Positions 37,780 through 46,202 are shown, counted from the first letter of the stretch. The stretch: DNA of 64,000 nucleotides from Massilia sp. 9I (GCF_902506415.1 NZ_LR733275.1:4936176-5000175), one strand, 5' to 3'. Notes: generated from the letters alone by a model not told the origin. Numbers and translations: made by a program.

Positions 37780-38865
37780 ATGCAATTCAGTAAGCTGCTG
37801 CAAGCCGCGTTCGTCGCCGTGATGACGTTCGGTGCGGCCCTGATGGGCCCCGTTGCCCAAGCCCAGCAATACCAGAACAGCCGCGCCTACGCGCCGGCCA
37901 TCAACGGATTCAACGTCGAAGAAGTGCGCCGCCTGACGCCGGGCGTCGAGCTGCATTTCGACCTGTACGGCAGCCCGGGCGGCACCGCGACGCTGCGCAT
38001 CGACGGCGCCACCCGCAACCTGCACCTCACCGAGGTCGAGCCCGGCCAGTACACCGGCACCTATACTATCGGTACCCATGACCGCATCCGGGCCGAGAGC
38101 GGCGTGACTGCGAACCTGCGCCTGGGCAACCAGGTGGCGACCAGCCTGCTAAGCGAGTCCTTGTTGCAGAACAACGCAGCGCGCGGCCAGCGCCGTGGCC
38201 AGCTGGCCGATGTGCCGGCGATCCAGCGCTTCGAAGTACAGGGCAGCCCGGAACTGAGCCCCGGTAACGAACTGCGCTTCACCGTGTTCGGCACGCCGGG
38301 CGGCCGGGTCGAGGTCTCGATGGCCGGTGCGCGCGGCGTATTCTTCCTGCCGGAAGTGCGTCCGGGCGAATACGATGCCATCTATACCATCCGCGCTTCG
38401 GATCGGATCGCACCGGACAGCCGCGTGACCGCGACCATCCGCGCCAACGGCCGCTACACCACCTCGGTGCTGGGCCGGCCGCTGCTGGCAGGCGGAAGGG
38501 GCAGCGAACCGCGCCAGGCGCGCTACTGCACCAACTGCGCTGTGGTGGAAGCCGTCAACGTGATCGAAGTGTCGGGAAATGGCAACTATCTGGGCGCCGC
38601 GGGTGGGGCCGTCGTGGGTGGCCTGCTGGGCAACCAGGTCGGCAGCGGCAGCGGCCGTACCGCGGCCACGGTGGCCGGCGCGGTGGCGGGCGGTCTCGCC
38701 GGCCGCAACGTCCAGCGCAACATGAACCGCGAGCAGCGCTATGAAGTGGTGGTGCGCTACGCGAACAGCGGCGCGACCCAGACTCTGCAGTTCGACAACG
38801 ATCCGGGCTTCCGCCAGGGCGACCGGGTGCGGGTGAACAACGGCGTGCTGTCGCGCGACCAGTGA
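37780..38865 (+). CDS. Glycine-zipper envelope protein with duplicated domain
   Basis: A 361-residue exported protein with a signal peptide of about 28 residues (VAQA-Q). Two similar beta-rich units follow: residues about 42-129 and 148-236 share L-x-P-G-x-E-L-x-F, GSPGG/GTPGG, EVxPGxY, YTI and DRI at matching places. A Gly zipper segment (about 265-310, GAAGGAVVGGLLGNQVG) resembles the 2TM glycine-zipper of the outer-membrane lipoprotein SlyB group. A short basic C-terminal domain ends the protein. AGGAGG precedes the ATG. Likely envelope-associated; no function is known. Confidence 0.8.
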   Translation: MQFSKLLQAAFVAVMTFGAALMGPVAQAQQYQNSRAYAPAINGFNVEEVRRLTPGVELHFDLYGSPGGTATLRIDGATRNLHLTEVEPGQYTGTYTIGTHDRIRAESGVTANLRLGNQVATSLLSESLLQNNAARGQRRGQLADVPAIQRFEVQGSPELSPGNELRFTVFGTPGGRVEVSMAGARGVFFLPEVRPGEYDAIYTIRASDRIAPDSRVTATIRANGRYTTSVLGRPLLAGGRGSEPRQARYCTNCAVVEAVNVIEVSGNGNYLGAAGGAVVGGLLGNQVGSGSGRTAATVAGAVAGGLAGRNVQRNMNREQRYEVVVRYANSGATQTLQFDNDPGFRQGDRVRVNNGVLSRDQ

Positions 38866-38870
38866 TTTTC

Positions 38871-38975
38871 GTAGGGTGGGCGGGTTTCCGCCCACGCGGT
38901 GGTAGCTACAATCCGATTCGTCGCGGCAGTGCTGGCGACCGGTGACCGCGTGGGCAGGAAACCTGCCCACCCTAC
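38871..38975. repeat. REPIN: inverted pair of REP sequences
   Basis: Two 30-base REP units face each other. At 38871-38900 the unit starts GTAGGGTGGGC and contains the hairpin TGGGCGGgtttCCGCCCA. At 38945-38975 the inverse copy contains TGGGCAGgaaacCTGCCCA and ends CCACCCTAC. The 44-base centre is unique sequence. This is the layout of non-autonomous elements mobilised by REP-associated tyrosine transposases. No such transposase gene is in the window. Confidence 0.75.
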
Positions 38976-39012
38976 AAAAGCGAAGGCCGGTTCCCGCAAA
39001 GGAGCCGGCCTT
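38976..39012 (-). terminator. Terminator of the Crp/Fnr-type gene
   Basis: On the minus strand AAGGCCGGCTCC pairs across a small loop with GGGAACCGGCCTT, followed by CGCTTTTG. It lies 20 bases beyond the regulator's stop codon. Confidence 0.65.
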
Positions 39013-39031
39013 GTTGTTTCTGGCGTGTGGC

Positions 39032-39883
39032 TCAGGCCGTTGCCAGGACCTGATCGTCACCCGGCTGTTCGCTTTCGGCCTTCTGCTTGGCGCCCTTGGT
39101 GCGCGAGCGCGAGGGTGGCAGGCGGCGCAGGGTCTTGAGCGCTTCGGCGTCCTTGATGCCGATGGTGCGCTGGTCGACGGTGATCAGGCCGATCTCGTTG
39201 AAGGCCGACAGCGTGCGGCTGACCGTTTCGAGCGTGAGGCCGAGGTAGCTGCCGATCTCGTGGCGAGTCATGCGCAGGTTGAACAGCTTGCTCGAGTAGC
39301 CCATGGCGGCGAAGCGGTCGGCCAGGGAGACCAGGAAGCGGGCCACGCGCGCCTCGGCGGACAGGGCGCCGAGCATGCCGATCATGGTCTGTTCGCGCAC
39401 CAGTTCGCGGCTCATGACGCCGTACATCATGTTTTCGAGCTCGGCGTGGACGCGGCCGAGGGCGGTCAGTTTCTTGAAGGGAAGCAGGATCAGGTCGCAG
39501 TCGGACAGGGCCACCGCTTCCGAGGCGTAGTGGCGAGTGTGGATGCCGTCCACGCCCAGCATGTCGCCCTTCATCGGGAAGCTCAGCACCTGTTCGTTGC
39601 CGAACTCGTCGATGAGCACGGTTTTCAGGAAGCCGGAGTTGACGATGTACAGGGTGTCGAAGGCCTGGCCAATGGTGTGGACACGCTGGCCGGTCTTGAA
39701 CTGGACATGCTGGAACAGCAATTCTTCGGAGGTCACGGAGACGCTGGCAGGAATGCGCAGCAGGTCGCAGACTTCCTTCAGGTTGGACCAGAGGCGTCCC
39801 TGGCGCTGGCGGCCGGCTTCCATCGGGGTATGCAGGGTCGGCTGGGTGATGTTGCGTTGTTCTGACGTTGGCTGGGACTGCAT
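39032..39883 (-). CDS. Crp/Fnr family regulator without Fe-S cysteines
   Basis: A 283-residue dimeric regulator of the Crp/Fnr superfamily. The cyclic-nucleotide-like beta-barrel (about 60-150) contains GQRVHTIGQAFDTLYIVNSG. The helix-turn-helix near residue 215 reads EIGSYLGLTLETVSRTLSAF, with the E-x-x-S-R recognition pattern of Fnr proteins. The N-terminus has only a single cysteine, so a 4Fe-4S oxygen sensor is unlikely. GGAG six bases before the second ATG favours the start at 39883 over 39889. An Fnr-like box lies 1.6 kb away before the usp gene, a possible target. Confidence 0.9.
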   Translation of the reverse strand: MQSQPTSEQRNITQPTLHTPMEAGRQRQGRLWSNLKEVCDLLRIPASVSVTSEELLFQHVQFKTGQRVHTIGQAFDTLYIVNSGFLKTVLIDEFGNEQVLSFPMKGDMLGVDGIHTRHYASEAVALSDCDLILLPFKKLTALGRVHAELENMMYGVMSRELVREQTMIGMLGALSAEARVARFLVSLADRFAAMGYSSKLFNLRMTRHEIGSYLGLTLETVSRTLSAFNEIGLITVDQRTIGIKDAEALKTLRRLPPSRSRTKGAKQKAESEQPGDDQVLATA

Positions 39884-40253
39884 GCTCATCTCCAGGTGAA
39901 AGACTCAGGGTTTCAGTCGGCGACCACAGGCGGAGCTCATGGTTGGGGCCTAGCGGCGCTGCGGTGGCAAAGCCCCGCTGCAGGCTGGCTCACGCTGGGA
40001 CTTGGATCGCAAGCAAGTCGAAACGCTGAATTCAGTATGCCAACACGAGTCCGGCACGGATATCAGCGACTGCTGAATATGTAGGTAGGACGGATCATCA
40101 GCTTGTAGGAATATTCTGACTGTCGCCGTGGGCGTCAGAGGGAGGAGCCAGCGAGTGTGGCCTGAGGAAAGAAGCGCGGGGGAAGGCGAAAGTGCCTTGC
40201 TAAGCCCTGCGCCGGCACAAAACCGGCGCGGGTGTGTCTAATTCGTCTTTGTC
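39884..40253. other. Upstream region of the Crp/Fnr-type gene
   Basis: This 370-base non-coding gap precedes the leftward regulator and follows the NarL-type gene. It contains TTGTAGGAATA at 40103-40113, the same eleven bases found at 30016-30026. A G/C-rich hairpin near 40205-40232 (GCGCCGG/CCGGCGC) may end the upstream operon, though without a T-run. No -10/-35 pair was convincing. Confidence 0.35.
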
Positions 40254-40898
40254 CTACGCCTTCATCGGGGACAACAGGCGGTGGGCGACGGCGTACTGGA
40301 CCATTTCGGACAGCGAGGTCATGCCCATCTTCTGCATGATGCGGGTCTTGTGGGTGCTGACCGTCTTGACCGACAAGTGCAGGCCATTGGCGATTTCGGT
40401 GATCGACTTGCCACCAACGAGTAGCGAAAAAACCTCAAACTCGCGGTCCGAGAGTTGCTTATGCAACAGTTGCTCGTTCGGCGCCATGATGTTCAGGGCC
40501 AGCTGCTCGGCCACTTCGGTACTGATATAGGGCCGTCCCGAGGCCACCTTGCGGATCGCGCCCACCAGCTGGGTGCCCGCGCTCTCCTTGGTGAGATAAC
40601 CCTGGGCCCCGGCGCGGATGGCGCGCACCGCGTACTGCTCTTCTTCGTGCATGGTAAGGATCAGGATCGCCAGCTTGGGCGCTTCGCTGCGCACCTGGCG
40701 GATCAGGTCGACCCCGCTGCGCCCCGGCATCGACAGGTCGAGCAGGAGCAGGTCGAAGCCGCCCTGGCGCACCTGGGTCAGCACTTCGAAGCCGTTGGTG
40801 GCTTCGCCGGCGATCTCGATATCCGGCGCACCGTCGAGGATGCGCTTGAGGCCCTCGCGCATGATCGTGTGGTCGTCGGCAATTACGATGCGAATCAT
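40254..40898 (-). CDS. NarL/LuxR family response regulator
   Basis: A 214-residue response regulator. The receiver (about 1-120) starts IVIADDHTIMREGLKRIL and has the phospho-acceptor in DLLLLDLSMPGRSG near residue 54 and the lysine in YLTKESAG. The LuxR-type helix-turn-helix near the C-terminus reads LSDREFEVFSLLVGGKSITE followed by SVKTVSTHKTRIM. AAGGATGG before the ATG is a good ribosome binding site. It follows the universal stress gene by 28 bases in the same direction, probably one operon. No cognate kinase is adjacent, so the signal is unknown. Confidence 0.92.
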   Translation of the reverse strand: MIRIVIADDHTIMREGLKRILDGAPDIEIAGEATNGFEVLTQVRQGGFDLLLLDLSMPGRSGVDLIRQVRSEAPKLAILILTMHEEEQYAVRAIRAGAQGYLTKESAGTQLVGAIRKVASGRPYISTEVAEQLALNIMAPNEQLLHKQLSDREFEVFSLLVGGKSITEIANGLHLSVKTVSTHKTRIMQKMGMTSLSEMVQYAVAHRLLSPMKA

Positions 40899-40926
40899 AC
40901 ATCCATCCTTTTTGAGGCTGCCCGGG

Positions 40927-41394
40927 TCAGGCAGGCGCCGGCTCGCTGATCAGGCGGTGCACCAGCACCGGCTTGGTCGTGTGCGAGAGCACCTTGTTGG
41001 TCACGCTGCCCAGCAGCAACTGGCCCCAGCCGCTGCGGCCGTGCGAACCCATGAAGATCAGGTCGCAGCCTTCCTGCTCGGCGACGTCGACGATCTTCAG
41101 GGCCGCGGTATCGGAAAACGCCGTCATGCACGCGTGCTGCAGGCCGGCGCCGGCACAGGAGCGCATGATCTTGCCCATGTATTCCTCGCCCATGCGCCGC
41201 ATTTGTGCAATGTACTCCTCTTCGCTGGGATAGGAGGGGGGAATGATTTCCACGTACACCGGATACTGGTAGTCCGGCGCGACGAACAGCGCCAGCACCT
41301 CGGCGCCCATCTGTTGCGCGAATTTGACGCCGGCGCATGCCGTATGTTGCGACACGGCCGAACCGTCGGTGGTGATCAGGATTTTCCGATACAT
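40927..41394 (-). CDS. Universal stress protein, UspA family
   Basis: A 155-residue cytosolic stress protein. It starts MYRKILITTDGSAVS, and the ATP-binding motif GSHGRSGWGQLLLGSVTNKV near residue 118 keeps the G-x2-G-x9-G(S/T) pattern. This suggests nucleotide binding. The start at 41394 was chosen over 41415 because family members begin directly with the first strand. An Fnr-like box 72 bases or so upstream suggests oxygen- or redox-linked expression. It probably heads an operon with the NarL-type regulator. Confidence 0.92.
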   Translation of the reverse strand: MYRKILITTDGSAVSQHTACAGVKFAQQMGAEVLALFVAPDYQYPVYVEIIPPSYPSEEEYIAQMRRMGEEYMGKIMRSCAGAGLQHACMTAFSDTAALKIVDVAEQEGCDLIFMGSHGRSGWGQLLLGSVTNKVLSHTTKPVLVHRLISEPAPA

Positions 41395-41779
41395 GGTTGA
41401 CTCTCCGATGGCCACGCCATTCTGGGGCGTCCCGGACGTGGCGGCGATTGCAAGAACGCAAACTGTTGAGCTCGATCAAACTTCGGGCCCATATTTCTAT
41501 GGATCAACAACAGGGCGCCAACAGCGGTCGCGATACGAAAAACAACACCTACCTTGTGTAAACATTCAGGAACGACGCGTTTTCATTGTCGCGGAATTAA
41601 GTTTCGCTGTCCATTTTGTTGCGTCTCCGTCTCCGAGATTTACCTACGGCAACCACGCTGCTACACTCCCATGCAGACTTGAACCATCTCCCAGGCCCAT
41701 GCCATCATGGCCGGATGGTCGCACTAAACACCGACGCAGAGCTCATTGCGAACTTAAATACCATGGAGAAGCAGGGATT
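41395..41779. other. Divergent region between usp and cheZ
   Basis: A 385-base gap carrying promoters for usp (leftward) and cheZ-cheA (rightward). Apart from the Fnr-like box at 41466-41479 I found no convincing -10/-35 pair, and no sigma28-type promoter ahead of cheZ. Confidence 0.4.
41466..41479. promoter_or_regulatory. Fnr-like box
   Basis: TTGAGCTCGATCAA matches the palindromic Fnr consensus TTGATnnnnATCAA at nine of ten defined bases. It lies about 72 to 85 bases before the usp start, a placement compatible with activation. The Crp/Fnr-type regulator nearby has the matching E-x-x-S-R recognition helix. Confidence 0.6.
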
Positions 41780-42628
41780 ATGACCGACGCCGCTGACGAT
41801 TTCGACGCATTATTCGAGGAAGTGGCGGCGCAGCGCGCCAGCGCTCCCGCCGACGCCCCGGCGCCGGCCCCAGAGGCGGCTCCGGCCGCCGCCGCAGATG
41901 AAGACGACCTGGAATCCCTGTTCGACCAGGTGTCAGCCTCCAGCGCACCTGCAGCCGTCGTGGCCGCGCCGGTTGCCGCCGCACCGGCTGCCGCTGCCGA
42001 GACCTCGGGCGACGGTGAACATGTCATGTTCGAACGCCTGGGCGGCATCGTGCGCCTGCTGCACGACTCGCTGCGCGAGCTGGGCTACGACAAGGCCCTG
42101 ACCGAAGCCTCCTCGGCCATCGTCGACGCCCAGGACCGCCTGGAATACGTCGCCAGCCTGACCGAACAGGCCGCCAACAAGGTGCTGAACACCCTGGACG
42201 ACGGCATGCCGGCCCAGGACCTGCTGTCGAAGCAGGCCAAGGACATGGAAAACCGCTGGGCCGACCTGTTCTCGGGCAAGCTGAGCCTGGACGAATTCAA
42301 GGCCCTGGCCGGCGACTCGCGCCAGTTCGCCGCCAGCGTCAACGAAGCGACCGAAGCCGAAAAGGCGCGCCTGCTCGAGATCATGATGGCCCAGGACTTC
42401 CAGGACATCACCGGCCAGCTGATCAAGAAAGTGGTCAAGATCACCCAGACCGTCGAGACGGAACTGGCGCAGCTGCTGCGCGACAGCGCCCCGGCCGACC
42501 TGAAGGAAAAGCTGGCCAAGAAAGAAGCGCCGCCGCCGCCGGCGCCGCTGATGTCGGGCCCGTCGGTGCCGGATACGGCACTGAACCAGGACAACGTTGA
42601 CGACCTTCTCGCGGATCTGGGATTCTAA
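41780..42628 (+). CDS. cheZ: CheZ-type protein phosphatase
   Basis: A 282-residue CheZ homologue, which dephosphorylates CheY-P. After an acidic and Ala/Pro-rich N-terminal segment (about 1-75), the long helical hairpin begins at LGGIVRLLHDSLRELG. The catalytic region AQDFQDITGQLIKKVV near residue 200 has the essential Asp and Gln. The extreme C-terminus, NQDNVDDLLADLGF, is the CheY-binding peptide. The ATG lies after GCAGGG. A long upstream in-frame extension was rejected as non-coding. Its TAA overlaps the cheA ATG. No CheY gene is near. Confidence 0.9.
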   Translation: MTDAADDFDALFEEVAAQRASAPADAPAPAPEAAPAAAADEDDLESLFDQVSASSAPAAVVAAPVAAAPAAAAETSGDGEHVMFERLGGIVRLLHDSLRELGYDKALTEASSAIVDAQDRLEYVASLTEQAANKVLNTLDDGMPAQDLLSKQAKDMENRWADLFSGKLSLDEFKALAGDSRQFAASVNEATEAEKARLLEIMMAQDFQDITGQLIKKVVKITQTVETELAQLLRDSAPADLKEKLAKKEAPPPPAPLMSGPSVPDTALNQDNVDDLLADLGF

Positions 42629-44514
42629 TGGACGATATGCTCAAGGACTTCGTCGTCGAGGCGATGGACCTTGCGGTGAATGTTGAAGAACATTTGCTGC
42701 GCCTCGAACGCGATCCGGAAAACAAGGAAACGCTCAATGCGGTGTTCCGCTCCTTCCACACGATCAAGGGTGGCGCCGGCTTCATGGGCCTGCCCGCGCT
42801 GGTCGCGGCCTGCCACCTGACCGAAAACCTGTTCGACGCCCTGCGCACGGGCGCCGCGCCGGTGACCCCGCTGTCGGTGGAAGCCGCGCTGCAGGCCTCC
42901 GGCTTCGTGGCCGACCAGCTGAACGACCTGAACAACGGCACGCCGCCGGAAGGCCTGGCGCCGATGCCGGAAGACCTCGAGCGCATCCTGAAGGACGCGA
43001 TCGAAGGCAAGGGCGCGTCGAGCGCCCCGGCGCCCGCCGCCGCCCCGGCTCCTGTCGCCGCTGCCCCGGTCGTCGCCGCTCCCGCTGCTGAAGCGAGCGC
43101 GCCGGCAGTGGGTGACGACGGCCTGGATTGGGTCGGCATGTACAACGCCGTGGTGCCTGCGGGCTCCGCGATCGCTGCCTCTGCGAGCGCCGCACCTGCA
43201 GCCGCTGCCGCCGCGCCTGTCGCAGCCGCCGCTGCCGAAGCCGCGCCGGCCGCCAAGCCAAGCGGCTGGGACGGCGTCGACCGCCGCCAGGCCGACAAGG
43301 TCGCCGATGCGCGCGCCGCCGCGGCCCCGGCCAAGGACGAAAGCATCCGTATCGATGCGGTGAAGCTGGACGCATTGCTGGAAGTGGCGGGCGAATCGGT
43401 GCAGGCCGCCAACCAGGCCGCCGTGCTGCTCGAGCGCCTGCAGCAGTTCAAGTTCGAAGGTCCTGCCGCGGCCCTGATGTCGACCCTGACCGAGACCCTG
43501 GAGCGCGCCTCGCGCTATTCGGCGGAACTGCAGCGCGCCACGCTGGCGACCCGCATGCAGCCGGTGGGCCGCCTGTTCCAGAAGTTCCCGCGCCTGGTGC
43601 GCGAGCTGGCCAAGGACCTGGGCAAGGAAGTCGAACTGACCATCGAAGGCGCCGAGACCGAAGTCGACCGCGTCGTGGTGGACAGCCTGTACGACCCGCT
43701 GGTGCACATGCTGAGGAATGCGCTGGACCACGGCGTCGAGTCGCCGGACGAGCGCGTCGCCGCCGGCAAGCCGGCCAAGGCCTTCATCCTGCTGAAAGCC
43801 TGGCAGGAAGCGAACAGCGTCATGATCGTGCTGCAGGACGACGGCAAGGGCATGGACCCGGTCAAGCTGCGCCGCAAGGCAATCGACAAGGGCCTGATCG
43901 GCGAGAACGGCGCCCCGAACGACGACGACGCCTACCAGCTGGTGTTCCTGCCGGGCTTCTCGACCAAGGAAGTGGCTTCCTCGGTCTCGGGCCGCGGCGT
44001 GGGCATGGACGTGGTCAAGACGGCGGTGGAGAAGAACCGCGGTGCGATCCGCATCGAGTCGCAGCTGGGCGCGGGCACGCGCTTCGCGATCCGCCTGCCG
44101 ATCGAACTGTCGATCGTCCCGACCATGCTGGTGTCGACTTCGAGCGCCTCGCTGGCGCTGCCGATGGCCGTCGTCGAGCGCGTGGTCGAGCTGCCGGAAG
44201 AGTTCCAGTGCGTCGGCGGCGCCCCGGTGCTGAAGGACCAGGGACGCCCGCTGCCGGTGCGTTCGCTGGCCCTGGCGCTGGGCTACGAAGCCTGCTCGGA
44301 ACGCGTCGGCATCGTCATCAACGCGCCGCAGCCTTATATCCTGGCGGTGGAAGCGGTGGACGGCACGGCCGACCTGGTGATCAAGCCGATGACGGCGCTG
44401 TCCGTCGAAGGCATCACCGGTACCGCGCGTTCGGCCGAGGGCGAACTGGTGCTGGTAGTCGGCCTGTCCTTCCTGATGGATGGCTGCCGTTCCAACGTGC
44501 GTCTGGCTGCATAA
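42628..44514 (+). CDS. cheA: CheA-type chemotaxis histidine kinase
   Basis: A 628-residue CheA homologue. The Hpt domain carries the phospho-acceptor in FRSFHTIKGGAGFMG near residue 36. An Ala/Pro-rich linker at about 130-210 stands where the CheY-docking P2 domain normally lies, so P2 seems absent. The dimerisation region (KLDALLEVAGES) follows, then the ATPase with NALDHGVESP near 365 and GRGVGMDVVK near 455, and a CheW-like domain at the end. It is co-translated with cheZ. The unit ends in a strong terminator. No CheW, CheY or receptor gene is linked, so the input is elsewhere. Confidence 0.88.
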   Translation: MDDMLKDFVVEAMDLAVNVEEHLLRLERDPENKETLNAVFRSFHTIKGGAGFMGLPALVAACHLTENLFDALRTGAAPVTPLSVEAALQASGFVADQLNDLNNGTPPEGLAPMPEDLERILKDAIEGKGASSAPAPAAAPAPVAAAPVVAAPAAEASAPAVGDDGLDWVGMYNAVVPAGSAIAASASAAPAAAAAAPVAAAAAEAAPAAKPSGWDGVDRRQADKVADARAAAAPAKDESIRIDAVKLDALLEVAGESVQAANQAAVLLERLQQFKFEGPAAALMSTLTETLERASRYSAELQRATLATRMQPVGRLFQKFPRLVRELAKDLGKEVELTIEGAETEVDRVVVDSLYDPLVHMLRNALDHGVESPDERVAAGKPAKAFILLKAWQEANSVMIVLQDDGKGMDPVKLRRKAIDKGLIGENGAPNDDDAYQLVFLPGFSTKEVASSVSGRGVGMDVVKTAVEKNRGAIRIESQLGAGTRFAIRLPIELSIVPTMLVSTSSASLALPMAVVERVVELPEEFQCVGGAPVLKDQGRPLPVRSLALALGYEACSERVGIVINAPQPYILAVEAVDGTADLVIKPMTALSVEGITGTARSAEGELVLVVGLSFLMDGCRSNVRLAA

Positions 44515-44571
44515 GTAATTACCGCAGTGCGCAAAGCGGACTTTGTTCCGCTCTGTGACGAAAGCGCATAC

Positions 44572-44606
44572 AAAAGCCTGAGCTGGCCCGCTCAGGCTTT
44601 TTTTAT
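44572..44606 (+). terminator. Terminator after cheA
   Basis: AAAGCCTGAGC and GCTCAGGCTTT pair around TGGCCC, followed by a run of seven T. It separates cheZ-cheA from the leucine operon. Confidence 0.9.
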
Positions 44607-44643
44607 TTGCATGGTGAGTTGTCTATGCAAATAATATTTGCAC
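44605..44643. promoter_or_regulatory. Operator-like repeats upstream of leuC
   Basis: ATTTGCAT (44605-44612) and ATGCAAAT (44625-44632) form a perfect inverted repeat with a 12-base spacer. A further ATTTGCAC follows at 44636-44643. This three-site layout is typical of LysR-type regulators. A CATAAT hexamer at 44708-44713 could be the -10 of the leucine operon. The bound protein is unknown. Confidence 0.5.
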
Positions 44644-44759
44644 GGACGAGTGATCATTGGCAGAAAAATGCGTTGCCCCGGCTTGGTGCGGCAGTGCACA
44701 ATTATGGCATAATCAAAAACCGTCCCCGCATATGGGGTACCGCGTTCACCGGATAGACC

Positions 44760-46160
44760 ATGCAAAAAACGCTCTACGACAAACTCTGGGATTCCCATGT
44801 CGTGCGTGCCGACGCCGATGGCACCACAGTCCTTTACATCGATCGCCACCTGGTGCACGAAGTCACCAGCCCGCAAGCCTTCGAGGGCCTGCGCGAGGCA
44901 GGGCGCGGACTATGGCGCACCGCCGCCAACCTGGCCGTGGCCGACCACAACGTGCCGACCACCGACCGTGCCCAAGGCATTGCCGATCCCACCTCGCGCC
45001 TGCAAGTCGAGACCCTGGATGCGAATGCGAAGAGCTTCGGCCTGACCTATTTCGACATGAACGACAAGCGCCAGGGCATCGTCCACGTGATCGGGCCGGA
45101 GCAGGGCGCCACGCTGCCCGGCATGACCGTGGTCTGCGGCGACTCGCACACCAGCACCCACGGCGCCTTCGGCTGCCTGGCGCACGGCATCGGCACCTCC
45201 GAGGTCGAGCACGTGCTGGCGACGCAAACCCTGCTGGCCAAGAAGTCGAAGTCGATGCTGGTGCAGGTCGAGGGCGAACTGCCGGTTGGCGTGACCGCCA
45301 AGGACATCGTGCTGGCCGTGATCGGCAAAATCGGCACCGCCGGCGGCACCGGCTACGCCATCGAATTCGGCGGCTCGACCATCCGCGCGCTGTCGATGGA
45401 AGGCCGCATGACCGTCTGTAACATGGCGATCGAAGCGGGCGCACGCGCCGGCATGGTCGCGGTGGACGACACCACCATCGACTACGTGAAGGGCCGCCCG
45501 TTCTCGCCGAAAGGCGAACAGTGGGAGCAGGCCGTCGCCTACTGGCGCACCCTGCATTCCGACGAAGGAGCGCGCTTCGACACCGTGGTCAAGCTCGACG
45601 CAGCGGAGATCCGCCCGCAAGTCACCTGGGGCACCTCGCCCGAGATGGTTACGTCCGTGGACGGCCGCGTGCCGGACCCGCGCGAGGAAAGCGACGCGGT
45701 GCGCCGCGGCGCCATCGAGAAGGCGCTGGCCTACATGGACCTGCAGCCGAACACGCCGATCGAGCAGATCAGGATCGACAAGGTCTTCATCGGCTCCTGC
45801 ACCAACTCGCGCATCGAAGACCTGCGCGCCGCCGCCGATGTGGTGCGCGGCCGCCAGCGTGCGCCCGGCGTCAAGCTGGCGATGGTAGTGCCGGGCTCAG
45901 GCCTGGTGAAGGAGCAGGCCGAGCGCGAAGGCCTCGATCGCATCTTCAAGGATGCCGGCTTCGAATGGCGCGAGCCCGGCTGCTCGATGTGCCTGGCGAT
46001 GAACGCCGACCGCCTCGAGCCGGGCGAGCGCTGCGCCTCGACCTCGAACCGCAACTTCGAGGGACGCCAGGGGCAGGGCGGCCGCACTCACCTGGTGTCG
46101 CCCGCCATGGCGGCGGCAGCAGGCATCGCCGGCCACTTTGTCGACGTGCGCGCCTTCTAG
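44760..46160 (+). CDS. leuC: 3-isopropylmalate dehydratase large subunit
   Basis: A 466-residue aconitase-family subunit catalysing the 2- to 3-isopropylmalate isomerisation in leucine biosynthesis with LeuD. The 4Fe-4S ligands are seen in GSCTNSR near residue 345 and EPGCSMCLAMN near 405. GDSHTSTHGAFG near 130 and TSNRNFEGRQG near 430 are further hallmarks. The length equals the E. coli enzyme. It is the first gene of leuC-(lipoprotein)-leuD-leuB, downstream of operator-like repeats. Confidence 0.97.
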   Translation: MQKTLYDKLWDSHVVRADADGTTVLYIDRHLVHEVTSPQAFEGLREAGRGLWRTAANLAVADHNVPTTDRAQGIADPTSRLQVETLDANAKSFGLTYFDMNDKRQGIVHVIGPEQGATLPGMTVVCGDSHTSTHGAFGCLAHGIGTSEVEHVLATQTLLAKKSKSMLVQVEGELPVGVTAKDIVLAVIGKIGTAGGTGYAIEFGGSTIRALSMEGRMTVCNMAIEAGARAGMVAVDDTTIDYVKGRPFSPKGEQWEQAVAYWRTLHSDEGARFDTVVKLDAAEIRPQVTWGTSPEMVTSVDGRVPDPREESDAVRRGAIEKALAYMDLQPNTPIEQIRIDKVFIGSCTNSRIEDLRAAADVVRGRQRAPGVKLAMVVPGSGLVKEQAEREGLDRIFKDAGFEWREPGCSMCLAMNADRLEPGERCASTSNRNFEGRQGQGGRTHLVSPAMAAAAGIAGHFVDVRAF

Positions 46161-46202
46161 AACATTAACAACGCTTTTAACCGGTACTACCCAAGGAACA
46201 TC

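Noticed and set aside
39896..40084. 62-codon plus-strand frame upstream of the Crp/Fnr-type gene
   Set aside because: No ribosome binding site and no recognisable composition. It lies in a promoter region.
41324..41779. N-terminal extension of cheZ
   Set aside because: The in-frame stretch before 41780 covers the Fnr-like box and promoter region, and its translation does not resemble CheZ proteins.
44657..44672. Sigma54-like GG...GC element before leuC
   Set aside because: The spacing between GG and GC is nine, not the required ten, bases and the flanks fit poorly.
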